From positions 1-39,028 of the forward strand of contig CAIYYT010000083.1 of assembly GCA_903930455.1 (NCBI GenBank): a stretch of 39,028 nt of DNA, read 5' to 3'. The DNA comes from an uncultured bacterium. Lineage in GTDB: Bacteria; Zixibacteria; MSB-5A5; CAIYYT01. Below are positions 18,792 to 28,314 of this stretch, one piece after another. Each line of letters opens with the position of its first letter. Within the stretch, counting starts at the first letter, position 1. Both the position numbers and the translations under genes were made by a program. The notes under the pieces were generated by a model. It was not told the DNA's origin. It worked only from the letters and a program-made list of their open reading frames with translations, and ran no database searches.

Positions 18792-21368
18792 TTATATATC
18801 GCCTTCCGCCCAAGTGATCAACCGCATTTCATGCGGATGCACCAGACTGCGATGTCCCGGCAAAACTCTGACCGAATAGCCAAGTCGACCACTGGAGGAA
18901 ATCGGCGTCGTACAGTAATAGTTGTAGATGCCGGCATGGGGATTGCCATCAGCGGTCATCTCCACCGAAGTCGGATCAACTATATCACCTGAAGGTGACA
19001 ACTTGCCCATATAGAGTTCCACCGCCACGTCGTTGGGAGTCAATTCGCCGATAAAGATCTTTGCCTCAATCTGCATCTGTTCGTTGACATTCATTTTTGA
19101 CGGCGACTTGGAGACCAATTCCAGCATGCGCACATCAGCCCACTTGTCAACGAGATGTTTGTACCAGTTCGCCAACGATCTGACCTCTGCGAAGTCCTTG
19201 TGCCGGAGAATCTGATTCTGCCGATAGGCGTTTACATAGAACTTCTCGGTATACTCCTGCACCATGCGATTGGAGTTAAACACTGGCGCCAATGCCTTGA
19301 TTGAGCTCTTCATCTTCGCCACCCAATCGCGCGGGATTCCATCGCGACCGCGGTCGTAAAACAACGGCACGATTTCCTTCTCCAGCGTATCATACAGCGC
19401 ATTGGCCTCGACTTCGTCCTGATAGTCAAGGTTATCATATTCTTCGCCCAGACCGATAGCCCAACCGGTGTTGACGTTGTAACCCTCGCACCACCAACCG
19501 TCAAGCACGCTGAAGTTCATTCCCCCGTTGAAAATTACCTTCATGCCACTGGTACCGGAGGCTTCCATCGGTCGGCGCGGCGTGTTGAGCCACACATCCA
19601 CGCCCTGCACCAGATTGCGCGCCACGGCCAGATCGTAATTCTCCAGAAAGACAATACGGTCTCTGAGTTGCGGATCCCGGGCGAGATGGACGATTGTCTT
19701 TATCAGTTCCTTGCCGAAATTGTCGCGCGGGTGGGCTTTGCCGGCGAAAATCAGTTGCACCGGGCGATCGGGATGGTTGAGAATCCGCTTAAGACGCTCC
19801 ACGTCGCGGAATATCAAGGTTCCGCGTTTGTAGGATGCGAACCTACGTGCAAAACCGATTGTCAGATAGCTCGAATTGAGCACTTCCCCAACGAGTTTGA
19901 TGTCACTGGGAGTAGCGCCGCGACGCTGATATTGCTCTTTCAGCCGTCGACGGGCGAAGGATATCATCTTATCGCGTCTGATTTCGTGAGTCCGCCAGAG
20001 TTCGCTATCAATAATGTCATCTACGTTCGACCAGAAAGAGTGATTGGCCGAATCTTCCAGCCATCCGATTCCCAGGTAGCGATCATAAAGCTCGCACATC
20101 TCGGCGGAAATCCAGGAGCGCGTATGCACGCCGTTGGTGATGGAAGCAAGCGGGATTTCCTCAAACGGTACCTTAGGCCAGGACGCCTGCCACATGCGAC
20201 GAGATACTTCCGCGTGCAATTTGGAGACGCCATTGATATAGGATGAAAAATTCATGGCCAAATGCGCCATATTGAATTCGGTTGTGTTTTCGCGTTCGTT
20301 TTGTTGACCGAGCGAAGAGAACTCACCGAAACTCAGACCTAGTTTGGGCAGATAGCTTCGGAAATATTTCTCCACCAGTTCGCGCGGGAAACGGTCAATA
20401 CCAGCCTGTACGGGTGTATGAGTCGTAAAAACGGTTGTCTGCCTTACCAAAAGCGACGCTTCGCGGAAAGTAAGACCGTCCTTCTCCATGTGGCGACGCA
20501 CGCGGTCAATTGCTAAAAACGCCGAGTGGCCTTCGTTCATGTGAAAGACTGAGGGTGCAATTCCCATCTCATCAAGGGCGGTCACGCCGCCGATACCGAG
20601 CACCATTTCCTGCCGGATTCTGGTATCGTTGTCACCGCCGTACAAATGGGCGGTGATGTCGCGATCTTCACCGGAGTTTTGAGGAACGTTGGTGTCGAGC
20701 AAATAGAGAGGCGTTCGCCCGACTTGCAGCTTCCAAACCTTGATCCAAACCTTGCGACCCGGAAAGTCGATACTGACCATGAGTGGTTGACCGTTCCGAT
20801 CGTTTGCCTCGGTTATGGGGAGGGATGAAAAATCAAATTCGGGATAGTATTCCTGTTGCCAGCCATCGGCGTTGAGATACTGCTGGAAATAGCCGCGCTG
20901 ATAGAGCAGTCCGATTCCGACCAAAGGCAATCCCAGATCGCTGGCCGATTTGAGATGGTCGCCCGCCAGCACGCCAAGACCGCCCGAATAAATCGGGAGA
21001 CACTCGGTGATTCCGAATTCCGCCGAGAAGTAGGCGATTTCCGGCTGCTCAGTTTGAAAGTGCTGTTCATTAAACCAGTTACTGTTGTGCTGGTAGACCA
21101 CCAGATCGCGATAGACGCTTTCCAGATGCGCCCGGAAACTGAGGTCCTTTTCGAGTTTCTCCAGTTTGTCCTGGGGAATCTGCGCCAGGACTTTGATCGG
21201 ATTGTGGCCGGTCTCTTCCCAGAGTTTGCTATCGATCCGTCGGAAGAGGCGAATCGCTTCCTGATTCCAGCACCACCAAAGATTAAGTGCAATTTCCTTG
21301 AGCGATTTCAGCCCGTCGGGCAGAATCGGCTCAACCTGTACATATCTTAATGCTTTAACCATAGTCAT
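18792..21368 (-). CDS. glgP: Alpha-glucan (glycogen) phosphorylase
   Basis: 858 aa; LNLWWCWNQEAIRLFRRID, AYFSAEFGITECLPIYSGGLGVLAGDHLKSASDLGLPLVGIGLLY, FHMNEGHSAFL, PRRPMEASGTSGMKVIFNGGMNFSVLDGWW. Confidence 0.95.
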   Translation of the reverse strand: MTMVKALRYVQVEPILPDGLKSLKEIALNLWWCWNQEAIRLFRRIDSKLWEETGHNPIKVLAQIPQDKLEKLEKDLSFRAHLESVYRDLVVYQHNSNWFNEQHFQTEQPEIAYFSAEFGITECLPIYSGGLGVLAGDHLKSASDLGLPLVGIGLLYQRGYFQQYLNADGWQQEYYPEFDFSSLPITEANDRNGQPLMVSIDFPGRKVWIKVWKLQVGRTPLYLLDTNVPQNSGEDRDITAHLYGGDNDTRIRQEMVLGIGGVTALDEMGIAPSVFHMNEGHSAFLAIDRVRRHMEKDGLTFREASLLVRQTTVFTTHTPVQAGIDRFPRELVEKYFRSYLPKLGLSFGEFSSLGQQNERENTTEFNMAHLAMNFSSYINGVSKLHAEVSRRMWQASWPKVPFEEIPLASITNGVHTRSWISAEMCELYDRYLGIGWLEDSANHSFWSNVDDIIDSELWRTHEIRRDKMISFARRRLKEQYQRRGATPSDIKLVGEVLNSSYLTIGFARRFASYKRGTLIFRDVERLKRILNHPDRPVQLIFAGKAHPRDNFGKELIKTIVHLARDPQLRDRIVFLENYDLAVARNLVQGVDVWLNTPRRPMEASGTSGMKVIFNGGMNFSVLDGWWCEGYNVNTGWAIGLGEEYDNLDYQDEVEANALYDTLEKEIVPLFYDRGRDGIPRDWVAKMKSSIKALAPVFNSNRMVQEYTEKFYVNAYRQNQILRHKDFAEVRSLANWYKHLVDKWADVRMLELVSKSPSKMNVNEQMQIEAKIFIGELTPNDVAVELYMGKLSPSGDIVDPTSVEMTADGNPHAGIYNYYCTTPISSSGRLGYSVRVLPGHRSLVHPHEMRLITWAEGDI

Positions 21369-21607
21369 TCCTTAATCTTATCGGCAGGCCACGACATTTC
21401 CTTACCGCATCCTAGCCAACCCAGAAATTGAGGGAATTTACGCACACAGTCTGTCAAATCCACCTATTTTTTCGTGTTCCCATTCACGATACGGCGAACG
21501 TTTGTCCCTAGATAAGTGAATATGGTCTGTGTGAATCTTTGTTCGCTACATTTGTTCAGGGTCGCGCGTACAACGTATAACACTTTGAAACGGATGGATG
21601 AGGCGAA

Positions 21608-22525
21608 ATGAAACGACCAAAGACACTGCGAGAATTGAAAGCATCCGGCTACCGGAGTCGCTCCACCAAAACAGAGCTACGTGAGAATCTTATAGAGCAG
21701 ATTGGAGCCGGCAAGAGCCGCTGGCCCGGCATCATCGGATATGAACGCACGGTGCTACCGCTGTTGGAGAACGCGATCCTTTCTCAGCACGACATCCTGC
21801 TTCTGGGTCTGCGCGGACAAGCCAAAACCCGCATCCTGCGACATCTCGTCAATTTCCTGGACGAGTTTCTGCCGGTGATCAAGGGGAGTCCGCTTAATGA
21901 AGACCCTCTGAGGCCGATTACTTCACGAAGCAAGCGACTGCTGGTTGAAGCGGGTGACGACTTGCCGATCGATTGGCTACCACGTGAGTTGCGCTATAGC
22001 GAGAAGCTGGCTACGCCGGATGTATCGGTGGCCGATCTGATAGGTGATCTTGACCCGATCAAAGCCGTGCGCGAGAAGCTTGATCTGTCAGACGAGGAAG
22101 TCATCCATTGGGGCATCGTGCCACGCACAAATCGCGGCATCTTTGCGATCAACGAACTTCCCGATTTGCAGCCCCGAATTCAGGTGGCGTTGCTAAATAT
22201 CCTCGAGGAGAACGATTTTCAGATCAGAGGGTTCCCAATTCGGGTGCCGCTGGATATGATGTTGGCCTTCACTGCCAATCCTGAGGACTATACCAATCGG
22301 GGTAACATCATTACGCCGCTGAAGGATCGCATCGCATCGCAAATCAACACGCATTATCCCAGCAGCGTCGAGATTGCCAAGGCGATCACCCGGCAGGAAG
22401 CCTGGACCGATCGATCGGCTCAGATTGAGATACCGGAGTTGATCCGGGATATTATCGAGCAGATAGCATTTGAAGCCCGTCCAGCGAGCATGTCGATCAA
22501 GGCTCCGGCGTGTCGGCGCGATTGA
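21608..22525 (+). CDS. MoxR/ChlI-like AAA+ ATPase, N-terminal part (continues in next ORF after a frameshift)
   Basis: 305 aa; IGYERTVLPLLENAILSQHDILLLGLRGQAKTRILRHLVNFLDEF, GIFAINELPDLQPRIQVALLNILEENDFQIRGFPIRVPLDMMLAFTANPEDYTNRGNIITPLKDRI. Confidence 0.85.
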   Translation: MKRPKTLRELKASGYRSRSTKTELRENLIEQIGAGKSRWPGIIGYERTVLPLLENAILSQHDILLLGLRGQAKTRILRHLVNFLDEFLPVIKGSPLNEDPLRPITSRSKRLLVEAGDDLPIDWLPRELRYSEKLATPDVSVADLIGDLDPIKAVREKLDLSDEEVIHWGIVPRTNRGIFAINELPDLQPRIQVALLNILEENDFQIRGFPIRVPLDMMLAFTANPEDYTNRGNIITPLKDRIASQINTHYPSSVEIAKAITRQEAWTDRSAQIEIPELIRDIIEQIAFEARPASMSIKAPACRRD

Positions 22526-23073
22526 CGATCTCGGCGTACGAAAACCTGCTTTCGAACATCGAGCGGCGCGCGGCAGTCAACAAGGACAACGACTATTACC
22601 CGCGCATTTGCGACCTGTATGCAGTGATATCGTCGATCGTCGGCAAGGTGGAACTGGTTTATGAGGGGGAACTGGAAGGCCCGTCGATCGTGGCGGTCAA
22701 TCTGATCGGTGAGGCAACAAAGAAGGCCTTTGCGCAGTATTTCCCGGCGCCGCGTAAGCCCAGAAACCACGCTGCCGAAAGCCAACGCCAGCAAGAAAAT
22801 GTCTATGAGCCGATCATCGATTTCTTTGCTTCCGGCAAGCGACTAGAGCTTTCGGACGAACTCCCATACCGTGAATACAAGGCCGCGCTTTCCCAGATCG
22901 TAGGGTTGCGCGAGATTGCACATCGATATTTCAAACCGAAAGACGAGCGCGAGACGGTTCTGGCAATGGAATTCGTGTTGGAAGGATTACACCGACACAA
23001 CATTATCGCCAAGGAATCGCCCGACAACAAGTTTGTCTACATCGACATGCTGGAGAACATCCTGAAGGACTAA
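22510..23073 (+). CDS. MoxR/ChlI-like AAA+ ATPase, C-terminal part (-1 frame relative to upstream ORF)
   Basis: 187 aa; reading back in this frame gives SEHVDQGSGVSARLTISAYENLLSNIERRAAVN, the expected continuation of the AAA+ lid. Confidence 0.8.
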   Translation: MSARLTISAYENLLSNIERRAAVNKDNDYYPRICDLYAVISSIVGKVELVYEGELEGPSIVAVNLIGEATKKAFAQYFPAPRKPRNHAAESQRQQENVYEPIIDFFASGKRLELSDELPYREYKAALSQIVGLREIAHRYFKPKDERETVLAMEFVLEGLHRHNIIAKESPDNKFVYIDMLENILKD

Positions 23074-23074
23074 G

Positions 23075-24166
23075 ATGAAACTGTTTTACTCGCGCTGGGA
23101 CGACTCGCTGTTTCAACAGCTCAGGCAAATGCATGACCTGATGCAGATCTTCAACCACATTCTGCTGCAGGTCAACGGCGACGTTAAAACCGCTCTCAAG
23201 ATCATGAATCAGCTCAAGAAAATGGGCTATTTGCCCAAGGAGACTGATCTGGATGAGTTCCGCAGGCAGCTCGAGGGCAACAAGATCATCGCGACCGACA
23301 AGAGCGGTGTCAACCTGACCCGCAAGGGTGAGCGCGGCTTGCGACACGACTCCTTCGAGAAAGTCTTCGAGCAACTCAAGTCCTCAAGCGCTGGCAATCA
23401 TGCTATTGACAAAGAAGGCGGAATCTCGGAGGAGGCTCTTCCCGAACGACGGCGGTACAACTTCGGCGATAACCTGCGAAACATCGATTTCACAGGCTCG
23501 CTATTTAACACGATCGCGCGCACCGGTTCGTTGTCGCTGGACATGGCGGAGGATGATCTCGAAGTCTACGAGACTGAGCAGGTAACAAGCTGCGCAACAG
23601 TGATGTTGATCGACATCTCGCATTCGATGATTCTGTATGGCGAGGATCGAATTACGCCCGCGAAGCAGGTGGCGTTGGCGTTCACGGAAATGATTCTCAC
23701 CCGATTCCCCAAGGATGAGCTGGATATTGTGCTGTTCGGTGATTTCGCAGAGCGAGTTCAGATCAAAGACCTGCCCTATATCGGTGTAGGACCGTATCAC
23801 ACTAACACCAAGGCCGGTCTGCAGATGGCGAGGCAAATACTCCTAAAGAAGCGTAGTGCGAACAAACAAATCTTCATGATCACCGACGGTAAGCCATCCA
23901 TGATCACCCGTAGCGACGGCACGCTGTACAAGAATCCATTTGGACTGGATCCGATTGTTGTCAACCGAACGTTAGATGAAGCGATTATCTGCCGCAAGAA
24001 GCGAATTCCGATCACGACATTTATGATCGCTGATGATCCATACCTGAGAAGATTCGTGCAAACGCTGACCGAACTCAACCGCGGACGCGCCTATTTTGCC
24101 TCACCAACGAATCTGGGTGAATATGTCTTTTGGGATTTCTTCAAGCATCGTCGCAAAGCGGCGTAA
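23075..24166 (+). CDS. VWA-domain protein partnered with the MoxR-like ATPase
   Basis: 363 aa; MIDAS-like [43 protein letters not shown]; starts 2 nt after the ATPase stop. Confidence 0.85.
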   Translation: MKLFYSRWDDSLFQQLRQMHDLMQIFNHILLQVNGDVKTALKIMNQLKKMGYLPKETDLDEFRRQLEGNKIIATDKSGVNLTRKGERGLRHDSFEKVFEQLKSSSAGNHAIDKEGGISEEALPERRRYNFGDNLRNIDFTGSLFNTIARTGSLSLDMAEDDLEVYETEQVTSCATVMLIDISHSMILYGEDRITPAKQVALAFTEMILTRFPKDELDIVLFGDFAERVQIKDLPYIGVGPYHTNTKAGLQMARQILLKKRSANKQIFMITDGKPSMITRSDGTLYKNPFGLDPIVVNRTLDEAIICRKKRIPITTFMIADDPYLRRFVQTLTELNRGRAYFASPTNLGEYVFWDFFKHRRKAA

Positions 24167-24213
24167 AGGCAAACTGCCGAGCATTGACCATTCCCCCTTC
24201 TGATCTCGAATTG

Positions 24214-24246
24214 AAACAAAAACCTCCGGGTCAGGCGACCCGGAGG
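24214..24246 (-). terminator. Rho-independent terminator for the cytochrome/porin operon
   Basis: Perfect 10-bp stem CCTCCGGGTC-GCCT-GACCCGGAGG followed on the minus strand by TTTTTGTTT. Confidence 0.85.
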
Positions 24247-24301
24247 CTGTGTGTGATTCCGGCCAGTAGTGTCGATAAGGCAGAACCACAGTTGCAGGTT
24301 G

Positions 24302-25399
24302 TTAGTCTTGTCGACCGGCAACAAGAGCGCTCGATCCCTCAGGATGAGCTCTGAGATACGCAATCGAGTTCTTGATTAGCGCAACCTCATACTTGAAATT
24401 GTGCACTCCCTCAGAACGATCATCCTCAAGCATTAGGAAGTTATAGACCGCTCCGGCTGCACCAGTGGCGACTCTCTTATTGGTAGGCAGGGATGACGCC
24501 GAGTCCAGATATCCATCTGCAATGAGAAGAGTCTTCAACGTGTCAAGGAGTCCAAGAAATTCGGTCTGTACTCCACTAATGGTGCCATCGCCGTCATAAT
24601 CGGCCTTCGCCTTGAAGTTATATGATTTGGCGGATGGATGGCAGTCACTTGCCCTGGCGCACCCTGCGGAAAGATCGCTCCCGGTCGCCTCATCGACCAT
24701 GTTGAAGCTGTGACCGCCGATCTTGTAGCCGTCATGAGTAAGAGGGTTGCCCTTGTGGCAATCGATACAGCCGTCGGTAAACAGGGTACGATGCGGCGAA
24801 CTCTCATAAGCGACGGTCGGGTTTGAATACTGATAGCCATTCGCGCCCTCGAACAGATCGCCTTGAGGACCGTGGTGCGGCCCCCAGCGAGAGGATATGC
24901 TATCCGTTGGCGTGGCAATACTCGCCGCTGACATTCTGGAGTGATGACAATTGGCGCAAAGGTTGCCTGCGCCGTGGTCAAACACGCTTCCATTTAGCAG
25001 AGCAAAGGGCGCTTCCGTGCGCAATTTCAAAGTCCCGGTTTCGTGCGGCGCATGACAAGTGAAGCAATGAATTGCACTGACTGTCGAGTAGGGAGCGCTC
25101 ACTGCGCCGGTGTTCAAGAATTCGATAAATCCTTGCTGACTGTGGCAGCGAGTGCAATCATTGCCGCCGCCACGATTGGTGTAGTCAATGTTGGTGCCTG
25201 AAGCGTGTACCGAATTCTGCCATTCGCCCTGCGCTTCAAGAATTGCACCTCCGAAGCTTTCTTCGCCGTGGCATGCAAAGCAACCTGTCAGTTGCTGGTT
25301 ATCATTGCTGACCTGATTGACGACCTTTCGTTCGCATCCGGCAACGATCGCGAGGACTGCGATCAGTGCGACGATGCTCAGGATACGTAGGACCCTCAT
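24302..25399 (-). CDS. Multiheme c-type cytochrome lipoprotein
   Basis: 365 aa; lipobox IVALIAVLAIVAGC; CXXCH at CFACH, CTRCH, CFTCH, CANCH, CIDCH, plus a non-canonical CARASDCH. Confidence 0.85.
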   Translation of the reverse strand: MRVLRILSIVALIAVLAIVAGCERKVVNQVSNDNQQLTGCFACHGEESFGGAILEAQGEWQNSVHASGTNIDYTNRGGGNDCTRCHSQQGFIEFLNTGAVSAPYSTVSAIHCFTCHAPHETGTLKLRTEAPFALLNGSVFDHGAGNLCANCHHSRMSAASIATPTDSISSRWGPHHGPQGDLFEGANGYQYSNPTVAYESSPHRTLFTDGCIDCHKGNPLTHDGYKIGGHSFNMVDEATGSDLSAGCARASDCHPSAKSYNFKAKADYDGDGTISGVQTEFLGLLDTLKTLLIADGYLDSASSLPTNKRVATGAAGAVYNFLMLEDDRSEGVHNFKYEVALIKNSIAYLRAHPEGSSALVAGRQD

Positions 25400-25408
25400 A
25401 AAACCTCC

Positions 25409-27004
25409 TTAAAAAGACAGACCTTTAATCAAATTGATTTCCACGATATTGGCGGTGTAGTACTCATCCCGCACCAAGAAGTCGTCAAAGTTGTGCACGT
25501 TGTAGATTGCTTCCAGCCGCATGTCGTCGTAGAATCGAAACGCTGCGGAGCACCTGATATTGAAGCTTTCAACATTCAGATCGCGCTTGCTGCGGTAGTA
25601 AGTCGCGCCTGCGCCCGCCGTCAGGCGGTAGTATTCCTGCGAAATGATGTCACCGTAGAGCAAATGATCAGTGAACTTGAAATTGCTCGCACTATTCTCA
25701 TAGTCGCCTTTGCCATAGGAATAGCCGGCTGTGACGGTCGCGTATTTTTTGAGCGTGACGCCACAGTCAATCGTAGCGCGATTCAGTGTGATCTTGCTGC
25801 CGATGTCGTCGTTCTTACGTACCTTGCTCTCATACTTGACCGCGATGTTGCCGATGTCGGTATAGCGATATTTGCCTGAGACGCGGAAGCGATTGAGATC
25901 TTCGTTGCCGACCAACCGGACGCCTTCCTTGACATCCTCAGCGCGGTTACCATACTCAGCGCGCAGTTCGGCCCGGGGCACGGGTCTGAACCAGCCGGAA
26001 CCATAAAACGAGTTTGCCTTTGTCTGTTCCAGGTACTGGTCGTTGATATCATGCTGATAGCCAATAGTCATGCCCCCATATCGCAGATTGGTGAAACCAG
26101 CATAGAGCGCGTGTACGAGGTTATCGGTTGCCGTATAGTCGCTATCTGACGACGTGCGGTCGAGCATAACATAGTACTTGAGTGAAAAGTTCTTAGGTAA
26201 GGCAAACGCCGCGGCGCCCCAGCCACGATTGGAGCTGATAGTGAAGTCTGATGCTCTGTATATCCTATCTTGGGTGTGAAATCCTTCCACTTTCTTGTAC
26301 TTTGTCTCGAAGTTGCGGAAGCCACCCTGCAGGATAATCCATTCGTAACGCGGAATCGGTATAGAGGCGGAGACTCGGCCTTCCCTGCGATTCTGATTGC
26401 GATTCACATCCAGGTTGTCGCGGAACTGGTTAGCCCGAAATTCGCCCGCGACCATCATGCCGCGATAAGTGACTCGAGCGCCACCGTTGTAGAAATACTG
26501 TTTGTAGTCGACATCGACTTTATCGCCAATCGGACTGGGACTGAACAAATCGGTTGTCGAGCCGGTGCGTCCCATGTTGGCGCCGCCGCCGAAGAGTTCA
26601 ATATATCCAACCGGATGAAACGACAATGAAGCGCCTTCATTGTGACGACGCGTAGTGCTGCCGCCGTGGAAGTCATAAATGCGACGGAATTGATTATGCG
26701 ACAACTTCAGGGAAAACAGCCCCGCTTTGCCAATGTCCGCGGTCAGGTTGCGGTTGTTCATAGTCATATTCCGCAGGTTAGCGCGGAGTAGCATGCCATT
26801 TTTGAAGTCGTAACGGAAATTTTCCAGCGAGAGCGAAGCACCCTCATAATCGTTGAAGGTGGTGCGGTTTCCCGACAAGTTACCGGTCTCATCCAAAACG
26901 ATGTAGCCGAGTTTGATATCGCCGTTGCCGGCAGCCATTGCCACGGTCATCATCGGCATCAAGATTATTGCGCCAATCAGTAGTGCTTTAGCGAACCTCA
27001 TCAT
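25409..27004 (-). CDS. MtrB/PioB-like outer-membrane beta-barrel (decaheme-associated porin family)
   Basis: ORF 25409..27049; likely start MMRFAKALLIGAIILMPMMTVAMAAGNGDIKLGYIVLDE at 27004; strand-rich repeats ending in an aromatic residue (INLIKGLSF); directly follows a MtrA/DmsE-like cytochrome. Confidence 0.75.
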   Translation of the reverse strand: MMRFAKALLIGAIILMPMMTVAMAAGNGDIKLGYIVLDETGNLSGNRTTFNDYEGASLSLENFRYDFKNGMLLRANLRNMTMNNRNLTADIGKAGLFSLKLSHNQFRRIYDFHGGSTTRRHNEGASLSFHPVGYIELFGGGANMGRTGSTTDLFSPSPIGDKVDVDYKQYFYNGGARVTYRGMMVAGEFRANQFRDNLDVNRNQNRREGRVSASIPIPRYEWIILQGGFRNFETKYKKVEGFHTQDRIYRASDFTISSNRGWGAAAFALPKNFSLKYYVMLDRTSSDSDYTATDNLVHALYAGFTNLRYGGMTIGYQHDINDQYLEQTKANSFYGSGWFRPVPRAELRAEYGNRAEDVKEGVRLVGNEDLNRFRVSGKYRYTDIGNIAVKYESKVRKNDDIGSKITLNRATIDCGVTLKKYATVTAGYSYGKGDYENSASNFKFTDHLLYGDIISQEYYRLTAGAGATYYRSKRDLNVESFNIRCSAAFRFYDDMRLEAIYNVHNFDDFLVRDEYYTANIVEINLIKGLSF

Positions 27005-27012
27005 GATCCTCC

Positions 27013-27972
27013 TCACCGTACCTTGTCGTGGCAGCCCGACTGATAGCAATCGGCAAAGAACTTGGTGTTCAACTGCGGGTCCAGAAACTTGCGGTTGTCA
27101 TCCGAGCCATGAATATCGCTGTGGCAATTGACACAAGCGACTTTGGCGCCCAGGCCGGAATGTGCCGTACGATGTGCGGGGGGAATACCATGGCATTGAA
27201 GACAGACGCCATTACCCGGTTGTGCCAGCAGACGATCGTTTGGGGAGCCGTGTGGGTTGTGGCATTCGGTACAACCACCGCCGTTGAACGAATAGGTCTC
27301 GGTCACCGGATGCTCAAACGCATGCGGGCCGGAATATTCGCTGTGGCAATTCTGACAGGTCCAGTCGATGCCGCGCGCCAGCATGGGGTCTTTGCGGTCG
27401 TCCGGAAAGTGACAACTGGAACAGCGAATGTTGTTGGTCACCAGCGGATGCGCCGACCTACTCTTGAATTGCACGACGACATCGGTGTGACAGGTGCCAC
27501 AAAAATCATCCTTGTCGTCTTTGACCAGCGATCTGGCTTTGTTGCCGTGCACTGTGTGACATGAAGTGCAGGCAAGCTGCGCGCGACCATGCGGGTCGGT
27601 GGTGAGCATCGTTGCTTGATGGTCATTCATGTGGCAGCCGCTGCAGATTTGAGCCTGTTTGGCAAGAGTAAGATTAGCGGGAACGACGATGTTGTCCTTG
27701 GTAGGATCCTCCAGATGCTTCTCCCAGCCCGGATGACAGGCAACGCAACCAACGATCACTTTCGCCATCTTGTCGTCGAGCATCGTTAGTTGGTGTGTTG
27801 ATCCTTTGAGATTATCTGCCGCCTCCGGATGACACTCCAGACACGCCGCTGACCGCGATATCAAGGAGTCTCGCGAGAGTGGGGGCGAAGCTGCCACCAA
27901 AGGGACAACCGCAAACAGGAGAAAAAAGAGCAACAGAGTCCTGGAGACTTGTGCACTTCCTTGTTTACTCAT
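27013..27972 (-). CDS. MtrA/DmsE-family multiheme c-type cytochrome
   Basis: 319 aa; 10 CXXCH motifs (CLECH, CVACH, CSGCH, CTSCH, CGTCH, CSSCH, CQNCH, CTECH, CLQCH, CVNCH) and one CX4CH (CYQSGCH); N-terminal signal peptide. Confidence 0.9.
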   Translation of the reverse strand: MSKQGSAQVSRTLLLFFLLFAVVPLVAASPPLSRDSLISRSAACLECHPEAADNLKGSTHQLTMLDDKMAKVIVGCVACHPGWEKHLEDPTKDNIVVPANLTLAKQAQICSGCHMNDHQATMLTTDPHGRAQLACTSCHTVHGNKARSLVKDDKDDFCGTCHTDVVVQFKSRSAHPLVTNNIRCSSCHFPDDRKDPMLARGIDWTCQNCHSEYSGPHAFEHPVTETYSFNGGGCTECHNPHGSPNDRLLAQPGNGVCLQCHGIPPAHRTAHSGLGAKVACVNCHSDIHGSDDNRKFLDPQLNTKFFADCYQSGCHDKVR

Positions 27973-28036
27973 ATTGACCTCGTCACAGAGTTAGACAAAC
28001 GATTATTCGATGTGATTTAAGCCCTATCTGCCATAG

Positions 28037-28050
28037 GTGAAATGATTCAC
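28037..28050. promoter_or_regulatory. CRP/FNR-superfamily-like palindrome upstream of the cytochrome operon
   Basis: GTGA-AATGAT-TCAC, 65-78 bp upstream of the ATG at 27972. Confidence 0.4.
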
Positions 28051-28314
28051 AAGAGTGAAACCATTTGCCCGAGTAAGTTAATACTCACTAATCACGGCGT
28101 CAAGCAAAAAGAAACAAAAAAGTACCGAGTATTACCAGATTCCGTGACAAAATTGCGTGGAATCGATAGGAATTAGAGTAATTAGACCGATCTTGGCTGA
28201 TTGCTCCCTTAATGAGTGCACACTCGCAAAAGTGGGTGACGGTAAACGACGGTCGGCCATATTGGCCGCCCTGGCGATGTTTGATGTCTGGGATCTGGCT
28301 GAAGAAACTCTCCG

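Noticed and set aside
24223-24246. Possible CRISPR or repeat unit
   Set aside because: Single perfect hairpin with T-tract on the minus strand; a terminator. No regularly spaced direct repeats were seen anywhere in the window.
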